From contig JAFDWA010000023.1 of the NCBI GenBank assembly GCA_018268735.1, forward strand, positions 1-13,149: 13,149 nt of DNA, in the 5' to 3' direction. The translations under genes were made by a program, and so were the position numbers. Positions 1 through 7,962 of this stretch are shown here, in pieces. The first letter of the stretch is position 1. Each line of letters begins with the position of its first letter. The stretch is from Actinomycetota bacterium. GTDB taxonomy: Bacteria > Actinomycetota > Acidimicrobiia > Acidimicrobiales > Microtrichaceae. The notes beneath the pieces were generated by a model, which saw nothing but the letters and a program-made list of their open reading frames with translations, ran no database searches and was not told the origin of the DNA.

Positions 1-1790
1 ACCAGGACGTCGTCGAACCCCTCCACGTGCACGCCCGCCGGCCGGGACCGTCGACGCCCGGTGTGGTTGACCGGAGTCGAGATCACCTCCTCGCGCTCGT
101 CCTCGGCGTTGCGGACCAGCTTGGCGATGCGCCCGGCCACGGAGTCGGCCGACACGTGGTGCTCACCGATCGCGGCGAACAGCGCGTCGACGTTCTGGTA
201 GCGCAGCTGGCTCGACACGTCCGCCACGGCGGCGCCGCCCATGATCCGCTGCGTCGGCAGACCCGCTCGGCGCAACGCCTTGACCAGTGCCTCGCGTCCG
301 GATTCGAGCGCGTCCTCGCGTCGCTCCCGTGAGAACCACTGGCGGATCTTGATCGACGCCGATCGGGTCGCGACGAAGCTCAGCCAGTCACGGCTCGGCC
401 CGGCGGACTCGGCCTTCGATGTGAAGATCTCGACCGTGTCGCCCGAGGTCAGCTTGCTGTCGAGCGGCACCAGACGCCCACCGACTCGGGCACCGATGCA
501 GCGATGGCCGACCTCGGTGTGGATGGAGTAGGCGAAGTCGACCGGCGTCGCGCCGATCGGCAACGTGACGACGTCGCCCTGGGGCGTGAAGACGAAGACC
601 TCGTCCTGGTCCAGGTCCGTCTTCAGGTTCGCCATGAACTCGCCGGGGTCGGTCATCTCCTGCTGCCAGTCGACGATCCGGCGCAGCCACTCGAGGTCCT
701 CCGAGCGACCCTCCTTGTAGGAGAAGTGCGCTGCCACACCCCACTCCGCGCGGTTGTGCATCTCCGGGGTGCGGATCTGCACCTCGACGGGCCGACCACC
801 CGGCCCGATCACCGTCGTGTGCAGCGACTGGTACATGTTGAACTTGGGCATCGCGACGTAGTCCTTGAAACGACCCGGCACCGGTGTCCACATGGCGTGG
901 ATGGAGCCGAGCGCCGCGTAGCAGTCCTTCGAGGAGTCTGCGATCACCCGGATGCCCACCAGGTCGAAGATCTCGTCGAACGCCTTGCCCTTCACCACCA
1001 TCTTCTCGTAGATCGACCAGAGGTGCTTCGGGCGCCCCGTCACCTCGGCGGTGATGTTCACCTCCTCGAGGTGGCGCCGGACCTCGTCGAGGACATCCAC
1101 CAGGTAGCGCTCCCGCTCAGGGGTCCGCAGCGCGACCATGTGGTCGATCTCCGCGTACCGCTTGGGGTGCAGCGAGGCGAAGCAGAGATCCTCGAGCTGC
1201 TGCTTGACCTCCTGCATGCCGAGTCGGTGCGCGAGGGGCGCATAGATGTCGAGGGTCTCCTGAGCGGTGCGCTCCTGCTTCCACGCCGGCATCGCGGCGA
1301 TCGTCCGCATGTTGTGGGTCCGATCGGCGAGCTTGATGACCAGGACCCGCAGGTCCTTCGCCATCGCGACGAGCATCTTGCGCATCGTCGCTGCCTGCTG
1401 GGCCTCCTTCGAGTCGAAGTGCACCCGTTCGAGCTTCGTGACACCGTCGACGATGTCACGCACCTCGCGCCCGAAGCCCTCCTCCACCTCGTCCAACGTG
1501 AGCACGGTGTCCTCGACGGCATCGTGCAGCAGCGCGGCGGAGATCGTGATGTCGTCCATCCCGTAGCGGGCCACGATCGCCGCCACCGCGAGCGGATGGG
1601 TGATGTACGGCTCACCGGAGCGTCGGAGCTGCCCTTCGTGCGATCCTGCCGCCACCCGGTACGCCTCGGTGATGACGTCCGTCGACTGCTTCGGATGCGA
1701 CTGGCGGTACTGCTCGACGATCTCCTGGACCTCCATCGCCGGAGGTTGGGAGTGGCGACGCCAGGGCAGCACCCGGGTCACCGTGGGCAC
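1..1790 (-). CDS. rel: Bifunctional (p)ppGpp synthetase/hydrolase Rel, C-terminus cut by window edge
   Basis: Makes and degrades the stringent-response alarmone (p)ppGpp in the cytoplasm, normally on the ribosome. The 596 complete codons in the window cover the N-terminal HD hydrolase domain (about residues 45-200; H65, H89-D90, E93-D94, and D155 within KLADRTHN), the synthetase domain (about 245-345; RFKD at 307-310, QSLHTT, EVQIRT) and the TGS domain (about 397-458; VFVFTPQGDVVTLP). The fragment stops before the conserved-cysteine and ACT regions expected at the C-terminus. The RxKD motif and intact HD residues are those of the bifunctional class, so both activities are expected. The GTG at 1790 is chosen because GGAGG lies 6 nt upstream; the internal ATG at 1736 has no comparable site. 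It follows secF by 99 bp. In many actinobacteria apt lies between secF and rel; it is absent here. The reading frame is unbroken. Confidence 0.96.
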   Translation of the reverse strand, partial: MPTVTRVLPWRRHSQPPAMEVQEIVEQYRQSHPKQSTDVITEAYRVAAGSHEGQLRRSGEPYITHPLAVAAIVARYGMDDITISAALLHDAVEDTVLTLDEVEEGFGREVRDIVDGVTKLERVHFDSKEAQQAATMRKMLVAMAKDLRVLVIKLADRTHNMRTIAAMPAWKQERTAQETLDIYAPLAHRLGMQEVKQQLEDLCFASLHPKRYAEIDHMVALRTPERERYLVDVLDEVRRHLEEVNITAEVTGRPKHLWSIYEKMVVKGKAFDEIFDLVGIRVIADSSKDCYAALGSIHAMWTPVPGRFKDYVAMPKFNMYQSLHTTVIGPGGRPVEVQIRTPEMHNRAEWGVAAHFSYKEGRSEDLEWLRRIVDWQQEMTDPGEFMANLKTDLDQDEVFVFTPQGDVVTLPIGATPVDFAYSIHTEVGHRCIGARVGGRLVPLDSKLTSGDTVEIFTSKAESAGPSRDWLSFVATRSASIKIRQWFSRERREDALESGREALVKALRRAGLPTQRIMGGAAVADVSSQLRYQNVDALFAAIGEHHVSADSVAGRIAKLVRNAEDEREEVISTPVNHTGRRRSRPAGVHVEGFDDVL

Positions 1791-1796
1791 GGCGCA

Positions 1797-1801
1797 CCTC
1801 C
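1797..1801 (-). promoter_or_regulatory. Shine-Dalgarno site fixing the GTG start of rel
   Basis: GGAGG on the minus strand, with a 6-nt spacer (TGCGCC) to the GTG at 1790. It supports the GTG start 18 codons upstream of the first in-frame ATG (1736), which has no such site. Confidence 0.7.
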
Positions 1802-1843
1802 GGCTCGGATCCCGCGGCTGGCGATCGAGGTCATCGCACCCAA

Positions 1844-1886
1844 GCTACCGAGGAGCTCAGCGCATGGAGACCGCCACCTCGGTAGC
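1844..1886 (-). other. Perfect 10-bp inverted repeat between secF and rel (possible terminator or attenuator)
   Basis: GCTACCGAGG at 1844-1853 and CCTCGGTAGC at 1877-1886 are exact reverse complements separated by 23 nt. The element starts 3 nt after the secF stop and ends 53 nt before the rel start. It would form a GC-rich stem in the minus-strand transcript, but no U-tract follows, so a classical intrinsic terminator is not supported. It may be an inefficient terminator, an mRNA stabiliser or an operator. Confidence 0.45.
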
Positions 1887-1889
1887 GGC

Positions 1890-3167
1890 TCAGCTGCGCT
1901 TCTTCGCCTTGCGGGGACGCGGCGGATGCGAGCCGTAGGGGTTCTTGCGGACCGGCGTCGCGTCAGGCGACGCCGCAGCCGCGTCCAGCGTCGAGGAATC
2001 CACCGTGGACCCGTCTGCGCCGGCGGCATCCGCCTCGTCGACGGGACCTCTGGCGGTGGGACGGTCCTTCACCGCCGTCGTCGATCCCGCACTGCTGCGA
2101 GCGGTGGTCGCCGACCCGCGGCCGGGGCGCGCCGGGATGGTCCGCCCGGCGGAGGCGCCACCTGTCGACGATGCGACCCCGTGCCAGGTCGTGTCGGTCA
2201 CATCGACGCCCTTGGACACGAGACGCTCACGGATCTGACGCCACCGGGGCTCGCGCTCCTTCAGCATCACCGTCAGCGGTGGAGCGACGAACAGCGACGA
2301 GTAGGTGCCCGACACCAGGCCGATCAGCAGGGCGAGGGCGAAGTCGCCGAGCGTCTCCTGACCGAACATGATCTGGCCGACGACGAGGATCGAGATCACC
2401 GGGATGATCGTCACCATCGTGGTGTTCACCGACCGCATGAACACCTGGTTCAGGGAGCGGCGCATGATCCCCGTGTAGGTGTACTGACCGGTGCGGGACA
2501 GTCGTGTCCCGTTCTCCTGGACGCGGTCGTACACGACGATCGTGTCGTACAGCGAGAACCCGAGGATGGTCAGGAACGAGATGACCGTCGCGGGGGTGAC
2601 CTCGATCTGGAACACCGAGTACACGCCGACGGTGATGATGATGTCGTGGATCACCGCGAGCATCGCCGCGATCGCCATCCTCGTCTCGAGGCGCCACGCG
2701 ATGTACGCGGCGACGAGCACCATGAACACGATCAGCGACATGCGGGCCTGTCCGGTGATGTCGCTGCCCCAGGACGGACCCACCGTGTTGACCTTGACCT
2801 CGCCCTGCTGCAGCCCGGCGGTCTTGGCGAGCGCGTCCGCGGCCTCGGCACCGGCCTTCACGTTCGCGACGCGACCCGAGACGCGCACGACGCGTCCGCC
2901 CTCGGATGTGGTCGCCTCCTGGAAGCGCTCCATGGCGTTCGGTCCGTAGGGCGCAAGCGCCGCCTGCGCCTGCGCCTCGGTGATGTGCTCGGAGGGGATC
3001 TCCCAGATCGAGCCGCCCTCGAAGTCGATCGACAGGTTGAGGCCACGGACGAACATCGAGCCGAGGGAGATGACGATCAGGAGGATCGACACGACGCCGA
3101 CCCGCTTCCAGATGCGAGGGAAGTCGAAGTCCGTCCGGCCGTGGTAGAGGTCCGCGAACACGCTCAT
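1890..3167 (-). CDS. secF: Protein translocase subunit SecF
   Basis: Membrane component of the SecDF complex, which uses the proton gradient to help complete SecYEG export. The 425-residue product has a first membrane segment (about 24-41), an extracytoplasmic domain opening with the DFEGG motif (48-52), then five more hydrophobic segments (about 143-158, 165-186, 193-213, 249-268, 276-300). The family motif around YDTIVVYDRVQEN (207-219) lies in the fourth segment. Residues from about 320 on form an unusually long Ala/Ser/Thr/Gly-rich tail ending in a basic cluster (RPRKAKKRS). The ATG at 3167 is chosen because GGGGAGGA lies 8 nt upstream and because only 1 nt separates it from the secD stop. 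The frame stays open upstream to about 3281, but that stretch lies inside secD and lacks SecF character. Confidence 0.96.
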   Translation of the reverse strand: MSVFADLYHGRTDFDFPRIWKRVGVVSILLIVISLGSMFVRGLNLSIDFEGGSIWEIPSEHITEAQAQAALAPYGPNAMERFQEATTSEGGRVVRVSGRVANVKAGAEAADALAKTAGLQQGEVKVNTVGPSWGSDITGQARMSLIVFMVLVAAYIAWRLETRMAIAAMLAVIHDIIITVGVYSVFQIEVTPATVISFLTILGFSLYDTIVVYDRVQENGTRLSRTGQYTYTGIMRRSLNQVFMRSVNTTMVTIIPVISILVVGQIMFGQETLGDFALALLIGLVSGTYSSLFVAPPLTVMLKEREPRWRQIRERLVSKGVDVTDTTWHGVASSTGGASAGRTIPARPGRGSATTARSSAGSTTAVKDRPTARGPVDEADAAGADGSTVDSSTLDAAAASPDATPVRKNPYGSHPPRPRKAKKRS

Positions 3168-3168
3168 G

Positions 3169-5046
3169 TCAGCCGTCCTCCCCTGCCGCAGCGACGCCAG
3201 CAACCGCAGCTGCGGGCGCAGCGGCGGCGTCGGAGCGGACCACGACGTCGGCAGGGATGCCGAACCGGCGTGGGTGCTCACCGTGGTGGGATCGGACGAG
3301 CACCAGCGCGGCAGGTCGCAGGAACACGTAGGCCGAGGTCAGGTCGAGGATCGTCGCGACGCCGAGGTAGAACGCGAACCCCCGCACCGGCCCGACGGAC
3401 AACCAGTACAGGACACCGGCACCGATCAGCGAGCTCATGTCCGCCTTGACGATCGTGGTGTACGCCGCGCTGAACGCCTTGTCGACCGATGGGCGAAGAC
3501 CGACGCCGTTGAGGACGTCCTCCTTGATCGTCTCGAAGAACACGATCGACGAGTCGAGCGAGATGCCGATGGACACGACGATGCCGACCACTCCGGCCAG
3601 CGTCACGGTCGCGTTGATCCAGCACATGATGACCCACAGCACCGACGCCGAGATCGTGAGGGTGCCGACGGTCGCGAGTCCGAGGAGCCGGTAGTAGGAG
3701 ACCAGGTAGGCGCAGACGAGGAAGAGCCCGATCGCGCCCGCGATGATGCCGGCCTGGAGCGCGTCGGCTCCGAGGGTCGCCGACACGGTCTCGGCCTGCT
3801 GGGCCTGCAGCTCGACGGGCAGCGAGCCGAAGCGCAGGGCCACGGCGAGGCTCTTGGCCTGCTCCTCGGTGAACGAGCCGGAGATCGAGATCTTGTCGCG
3901 GTCGAAGCTGGCCTGGTTGATGGTCGGGGCGGACAGGACCTCGCTGTCGAGGACGATCGCGAGGCGTCCTGGGGTGCCGTTCCCGCTGGAGGGGCACTCC
4001 GGTGCACCCGAGTTGCACTTGGCCGCGATCGCGTTGAACTTGTCGATGCCGTCGGGTCCGCCCTTGAACACCGGGCTGACCTGCCACTTGCCGCTCTGAT
4101 CGAGCGTCGCGTTCGCCGTCTCGATGGCCCGACCCGTCAGGGCCGTCGGACCGAGCTTCATCACGGCACCGTCGCGATCGGCCAGCGTGACGGTGGCGTC
4201 CTTCTTGTCATCGGCCGGCGGCGTCGTCTTGGTGCTCAGCTGCTGCTCGAGCTGGTAGAGCTGCTGGAACTTCGGGTCGAACACGTTGACCCCGAAGGTG
4301 TTCAACGCCTTGGGCGGCGTCGTGGTCGTGGTCGGCGGCGCGGTCGTCGTCGGCGGAGTGGTCGTGGTCGTGCCGCCCGCCTCGACGAGTCCCCGGCTGC
4401 GGCCACCGCCACCGACCGACTTCGTCGGATCGACGGTGGTGGCGGGCTTCGCCGTCGTGGTCGGTGCCGCGGTCGTCGAAGGTGCTGCCGTCGTCGGCGG
4501 TGCGGTGCTCGGCGGTGCTCCGCTGCCCGGCGTCGTCGTCCCTGGGTTCGCTGCGGCCTGCTTGGCCTGCTCGTCCTGGACGACCTGCGCCGCGGTCACG
4601 GCCTCGGGGAGCTTGAGCTCGGAACGGAGCTTCTTCACCTCGGACTCGGCCTTGGTGCGAGCGGCGCCCTTCGGGATCTGACCGACGTCTTCGAGCACCG
4701 GACGGAAGCGCAGCTCGGCAGTCTTGCCGACCACGTCGAGCACCTGCTGCTGGTCCTTGGCGCCGGGAAGCTGGACGATGATCGTGTTGCCCTGTCGGGA
4801 CACCTCGGGCTCGGCGACGCCCAGCGCGTCGACGCGCTTGCGGATGATGCCGATCGTCTGGTCGAGCTGCTCCGGCTTGACCGAGTTGTCGACCTTGCCG
4901 TTCTTGACCGGCTGCAGGTTGACCGCGATCCCGCCCTGCAGGTCGAGACCGAGCGTCGGGGACTTGCCCATGAGGATCGTGATCGCGAGCAGCCCATAGG
5001 CAACGACCATCGTCGTGATCATCACTCTGAGCGGGTGCTTGCGCAT
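3169..5046 (-). CDS. secD: Protein translocase subunit SecD
   Basis: Partner of SecF in the proton-driven Sec accessory complex. The 625-residue product has an N-terminal membrane segment (about 8-26), the DLQGG motif (35-39), the start of the extracytoplasmic P1 region (IRKRVDALGVAEPEV, 68-82), and a C-terminal block of five hydrophobic segments (about 430-585) carrying the family motif region GISLDSSIVFFETIKED (494-510). Residues about 168-246 are a Thr/Pro/Ala-rich low-complexity insert within P1. Two cysteines (C344, C351) lie in the extracytoplasmic domain and could pair. A short Ala-rich tail ends the protein. The ATG at 5046 has GAGGA 5 nt upstream. It lies between yajC (92-bp gap) and secF (1-nt gap), so secD and secF are almost certainly cotranscribed. 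Confidence 0.97.
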   Translation of the reverse strand: MRKHPLRVMITTMVVAYGLLAITILMGKSPTLGLDLQGGIAVNLQPVKNGKVDNSVKPEQLDQTIGIIRKRVDALGVAEPEVSRQGNTIIVQLPGAKDQQQVLDVVGKTAELRFRPVLEDVGQIPKGAARTKAESEVKKLRSELKLPEAVTAAQVVQDEQAKQAAANPGTTTPGSGAPPSTAPPTTAAPSTTAAPTTTAKPATTVDPTKSVGGGGRSRGLVEAGGTTTTTPPTTTAPPTTTTTPPKALNTFGVNVFDPKFQQLYQLEQQLSTKTTPPADDKKDATVTLADRDGAVMKLGPTALTGRAIETANATLDQSGKWQVSPVFKGGPDGIDKFNAIAAKCNSGAPECPSSGNGTPGRLAIVLDSEVLSAPTINQASFDRDKISISGSFTEEQAKSLAVALRFGSLPVELQAQQAETVSATLGADALQAGIIAGAIGLFLVCAYLVSYYRLLGLATVGTLTISASVLWVIMCWINATVTLAGVVGIVVSIGISLDSSIVFFETIKEDVLNGVGLRPSVDKAFSAAYTTIVKADMSSLIGAGVLYWLSVGPVRGFAFYLGVATILDLTSAYVFLRPAALVLVRSHHGEHPRRFGIPADVVVRSDAAAAPAAAVAGVAAAGEDG

Positions 5047-5112
5047 GGATGTCCTCGTCGGCGGGCCGGGTCAGGGTACCGGCCGGATCCCGGCTTGTGG
5101 CTGATGTCGGTC

Positions 5113-5131
5113 CCGCTCCTCTCCGGAGCGG
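5113..5131 (-). other. Short hairpin between yajC and secD
   Basis: CCGCTCC at 5113-5119 and GGAGCGG at 5125-5131 can form a 7-bp GC stem with a 5-nt loop, beginning 7 nt after the yajC stop codon. No U-run follows. It could be a weak terminator or an mRNA processing or stability element that sets yajC expression apart from secDF; chance formation in GC-rich DNA is also possible. Confidence 0.35.
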
Positions 5132-5138
5132 CGTGGGG

Positions 5139-5663
5139 TCACTTCTTGCGGGATGCGGCCTTCGCCGTCGTCCGGCCACCACCCTTGGTGGGGCTGTCCT
5201 TCGTCGCCGCGCTGCGTGCGGCACCCACGCCGGTGCCCGACGCGCTCTTGGTCGAGCGGACGTCGACGGATCCCTCCGCATCGGACGCCGCCGCTGTGCT
5301 GGCGCCGGTCAGTCCACCGAGGAGCCCGCCACGGGACTTCTTCGCCGGGGCGCTGGCCGGATCGGGCTCCTCCAACGAGCGGGCGATCGAGGACTTCGCG
5401 ACCCGGATCACGACGTCGTGGTCGATCTCGAGGTGGATGAGGTCGTCCTCGACGTGGGTGATCTGGCCGACGATCCCGCCGGTGGTGATGACCTCGTCGC
5501 CGACGCCGAGCTTCGACATGAGCTGCTGCTGGCGGGCCCGCTGCTTGCGCTGCGGCATCACCATCAGCCAGATCAGCAGGCCGAACGGGACGATCAGGAT
5601 CAGGATGCCGAGCGGACTGCCGCCCTGGCTGTTGGCGGCGAGGACCGAAGCGAGGAGGTTCAC
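5139..5663 (-). CDS. yajC: Preprotein translocase accessory subunit YajC
   Basis: Small single-span membrane protein that associates with SecDF. Residues about 17-36 form the membrane segment, followed by the family-typical VMPQRKQRARQQQ and a compact domain with VGDEVITTGGIVGQI (about 54-68) and VVIRVAKSSIAR (84-95). At 174 residues it is longer than the usual 85-120. Residues 100-174 are an Ala/Ser/Gly/Lys tail with no recognisable fold, ending in SRKK. The GTG at 5663 is chosen because it gives the normal short N-terminus before the membrane segment. No Shine-Dalgarno is visible upstream, but a TAGCAT hexamer lies 9 nt before it, so leaderless initiation is possible. It is the first gene of the yajC-secD-secF run, 81 bp after tgt. 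Confidence 0.93.
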   Translation of the reverse strand: MNLLASVLAANSQGGSPLGILILIVPFGLLIWLMVMPQRKQRARQQQLMSKLGVGDEVITTGGIVGQITHVEDDLIHLEIDHDVVIRVAKSSIARSLEEPDPASAPAKKSRGGLLGGLTGASTAAASDAEGSVDVRSTKSASGTGVGAARSAATKDSPTKGGGRTTAKAASRKK

Positions 5664-5672
5664 AGTGCGGGA

Positions 5673-5678
5673 ATGCTA
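5673..5678 (-). promoter_or_regulatory. Candidate -10 box for leaderless yajC transcription
   Basis: TAGCAT on the minus strand fits the TANNNT -10 pattern of actinobacterial promoters and lies 9 nt before the GTG start of yajC, in the 81-bp tgt-yajC gap. No convincing -35 is seen. A six-base pattern of this kind is weak evidence alone. Confidence 0.3.
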
Positions 5679-5744
5679 GGTCGACGCACCCCGACGAGTG
5701 GAATCACCCCTGTTCGACCTGAGCGGTCCTCGCTGCCGGCCGGC

Positions 5745-6902
5745 TCAGCCGCTCGACGGCGGTCCTGCACCGAGCCCGGGGCCGGATCCGGACCAGACGG
5801 ACGCGACCTCCGCACGGAGCTCTGCGAGGCGGCCGGCGCCGATCGCGGTGCGCATGCGGCCCACGAAGGTGAGCATCCACGTCAGGTTGTGCACGGTGCA
5901 CAGCGATGCGGCGACCGGCTCGCCGACCGAGCACAGGTGCCGGAGGTAGCCGCGAGAGTGACGTCGGCACGTGCTGCAGGGGCAGGTCGCGTCGACGGGG
6001 TCGTCCGAACGGGCGAACTCGGACCGCTTCACGTTGAGGCGGCCTGCGTCGGTCAGCAACGTGCCGTGACGAGCGAGGCGGGTCGGCAGCACGCAGTCGA
6101 ACATGTCGACGCCGAGAGCGACCGCCTCGACCATCGACACCGGGTCGCCGACACCCATCAGGTAGCGGGGCTGCTGCGATGGGAGGTGCTCGAGGGCGGC
6201 GGCGAGCGCCGGCAGCATCGCCTCCCTCGTCTCGCCGACCGAGAGCCCACCGATCGCGTAGCCGTCGAACTCGAGCGCCACGGTCCGCTGCGCGGACTCG
6301 ACTCGCAGGTCGAGCTCGGTGCCGCCCTGCACGATCCCGAAGAGCGCCTGATCGACCGTGCGTCGGTGCGACCGCCGTGCCCGCGTCGCCCACGCGACGG
6401 TGAGCTCGAGTGCCTCGCGCAGTGCCTCACGGGTCGCGGGCAGCGATGCGCACACGTCGAGCACCATCTGGATGTCGGCACCGAGCAGCTCCTGCGCGGC
6501 GACCGCCCCCTCGGGCGACAGGAGGTGCGTGCTCCCGTCGTAGGTCGAGCGGAACTCGGCGCCACCGTCGTGCAGCTTCGGCCCGAGCGAGAACACCTGG
6601 TACCCGCCCGAGTCGGTGAGCGTCAGCCCGTCCCAGCCCATGAAGCGGTGGAGCCCGCCGAGCTCGGCGACCGCCGTCGCACCCGGCCGGAGCATCAGGT
6701 GGTAGGTGTTGGCGAGGACGACCTCTGCAGCCGTGCCGTCGGCGGCAGCGAGCGCGGCGAGGTCCCCGGTCATGAGCGACCTGATGCTGCCTCGCGTGCC
6801 GACGGGCATGAACACCGGGGTGCGGAAGGTGCCGCGGCTGGTCGCGACGGTCCCGGTGCGAGCGGCTCCGTCGGTCGCGTCGATGTCGACGGCGAGCCTC
6901 AC
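5745..6902 (-). CDS. tgt: Queuine/preQ1 tRNA-guanine transglycosylase
   Basis: Swaps guanine-34 of GUN-anticodon tRNAs for the queuosine precursor preQ1 (or another 7-deazaguanine). The 385-residue product is of normal length, a TIM-barrel enzyme. DSGGYQVFSL (97-106) carries the conserved D97. FGIVQGG (188-194) and GGLSVGE (218-224) match substrate-pocket motifs. MFDCVLPTR (267-275) carries the predicted nucleophile D269. The zinc site is C307, C309, C312 and H338 (CPCSTC and TVHN). The GTG at 6902 overlaps the queA stop in a GTGA junction, so the two are translationally coupled. The frame is open upstream to about 7691, but that part is queA read in another frame. The last 15 residues are Gly/Ser/Pro-rich. 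Confidence 0.97.
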   Translation of the reverse strand: MRLAVDIDATDGAARTGTVATSRGTFRTPVFMPVGTRGSIRSLMTGDLAALAAADGTAAEVVLANTYHLMLRPGATAVAELGGLHRFMGWDGLTLTDSGGYQVFSLGPKLHDGGAEFRSTYDGSTHLLSPEGAVAAQELLGADIQMVLDVCASLPATREALREALELTVAWATRARRSHRRTVDQALFGIVQGGTELDLRVESAQRTVALEFDGYAIGGLSVGETREAMLPALAAALEHLPSQQPRYLMGVGDPVSMVEAVALGVDMFDCVLPTRLARHGTLLTDAGRLNVKRSEFARSDDPVDATCPCSTCRRHSRGYLRHLCSVGEPVAASLCTVHNLTWMLTFVGRMRTAIGAGRLAELRAEVASVWSGSGPGLGAGPPSSG

Positions 6903-7957
6903 GAGCCCTGCCCGATCGCGTCGGTCGGTGCGTCCGTCGGTGGGTCGGCGCGGGTGAGCAGCATCGCGTCGCCGAAGGAGAGGAACCGGTAGCCGTCGTC
7001 GAGCGCGAGCGAGTACAGCTCCCGCCACCGAGGACCGACGAAGGCCTCGACGAGCGCGAGGAGGCTGGTGCGGGGAAGGTGGAAGTTGGTCATCATCCGG
7101 TCGACGACAGCGAAGTGGAACCCGGGGGTGATGAAGAGGTCGGTCCGTCCGCTGCGCTCCCCCCGCGCGGCTCTCGACTCGAGCGCCCGCACCGAGGTGG
7201 TGCCGACTGCCACGACGCGACCGCCGTCGGACCTGGTCCGCAGCACCGCATCCCAGGTCTCGTCGGCGACGTGGTAGCGCTCGGTGTGGATCGCGTGGTC
7301 CTCGACCCGTTCGGTGGACAGCGGCCGGAAGGTGTCGAGTCCGACGACGAGCTCCACGTGCGCCGTCGCGACCCCGCGCGCCGCGAGTCGGTCGAACACG
7401 CGGGTGGTGAGGTGCAGTCCCGCGGTCGGAGCCGCCGCCGAGGCTGGACGCTCGGCGAACACCGTCTGGTAGCGCTCCGGATCGTCGAGCCGCTCGGTGA
7501 TGTAGGGCGGCAACGGCATCTCTCCCGCGCGCTCGAGGGCGTCGAGGAGCCCCCCGTCGCTGTCGGGTCGGACGAGCTTGCGGCCCTCGCCCACGTCCTC
7601 GCCGACGAGGAAGCTGAGCCCTCCACCCACAGCGTCGACGACGTCGCCGGGGCGCATCCTCCGCGCGGGTCGGCACAACGCCTCCCACCACCGGTCGTCG
7701 CGCTCTTCGAGCAGGAGCACCTCGCCGGCACCGCCGGTCGTGCGTGTGACCGCCACCCTGGCAGGCAGCACGCGCGTGGTGTTGAGGACCAGCAGATCAC
7801 CGGGATCGAGCAGGTCGGCGAGATCCGACACGTGGCGATGCCCCGGCGGGTGGCCCGTGCCGAGGTCGACGAGCAGGCGAGCAGCGTCGCGGGGCTCGAT
7901 GGGCACCTGGGCGATCGCCTCCGGTGGCAGGTCGTAGTCGAGCTCGTCGGTGCGCAT
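6899..7957 (-). CDS. queA: S-adenosylmethionine:tRNA ribosyltransferase-isomerase QueA
   Basis: Transfers and isomerises the ribosyl group of S-adenosylmethionine onto preQ1 in tRNA, giving epoxyqueuosine; it acts directly after Tgt. At 352 residues it is near the E. coli length (356). Supporting motifs are the typical start MRTDELDYDLPPEAIAQ, LVLNTTRVLPARV (56-68), PPYITERLDDPERYQTVFA (150-168), AAPTAGLHLT (175-184), VGTTSVRALES (251-261) and TNFHLPRTSLLALVEAF (290-306). The ATG at 7957 matches the family N-terminus closely, yet no Shine-Dalgarno precedes it: the sequence just upstream on the coding strand is a C-rich 10-bp tandem repeat. Queuosine genes are patchy among actinobacteria, so their place in this housekeeping cluster is of some taxonomic value. 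Confidence 0.97.
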   Translation of the reverse strand: MRTDELDYDLPPEAIAQVPIEPRDAARLLVDLGTGHPPGHRHVSDLADLLDPGDLLVLNTTRVLPARVAVTRTTGGAGEVLLLEERDDRWWEALCRPARRMRPGDVVDAVGGGLSFLVGEDVGEGRKLVRPDSDGGLLDALERAGEMPLPPYITERLDDPERYQTVFAERPASAAAPTAGLHLTTRVFDRLAARGVATAHVELVVGLDTFRPLSTERVEDHAIHTERYHVADETWDAVLRTRSDGGRVVAVGTTSVRALESRAARGERSGRTDLFITPGFHFAVVDRMMTNFHLPRTSLLALVEAFVGPRWRELYSLALDDGYRFLSFGDAMLLTRADPPTDAPTDAIGQGS

Positions 7958-7962
7958 TCGGA

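Noticed and set aside
1..1790. Frameshift or break in rel suggested by fragmentary minus-strand frames
   Set aside because: Direct translation from the GTG at 1790 to the window edge is unbroken and matches Rel throughout; only the window edge truncates it.
504..3449. Very long plus-strand open frame opposite rel and secF
   Set aside because: It is antisense to two clearly conserved genes, is dominated by Arg, His, Asp and Val, and resembles no family. Such open frames arise opposite high-GC coding DNA.
3166..5679. Long plus-strand open frame opposite secD and yajC
   Set aside because: Its Arg/Gly/Asp-rich product has no domain, and the minus strand carries conserved SecD and YajC with good starts.
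5721..5746. Terminator after tgt from the GAGC...GCTC and GCCGGCCGGC symmetry
   Set aside because: The arms are short and partly overlap the stop codon, the pairing is ambiguous and there is no U-run.
5745..7691. A 648-residue minus-strand frame that would extend Tgt by over 260 residues
   Set aside because: The extra part is queA read in another frame. The GTG at 6902 gives a normal-length Tgt and the GTGA overlap with queA.
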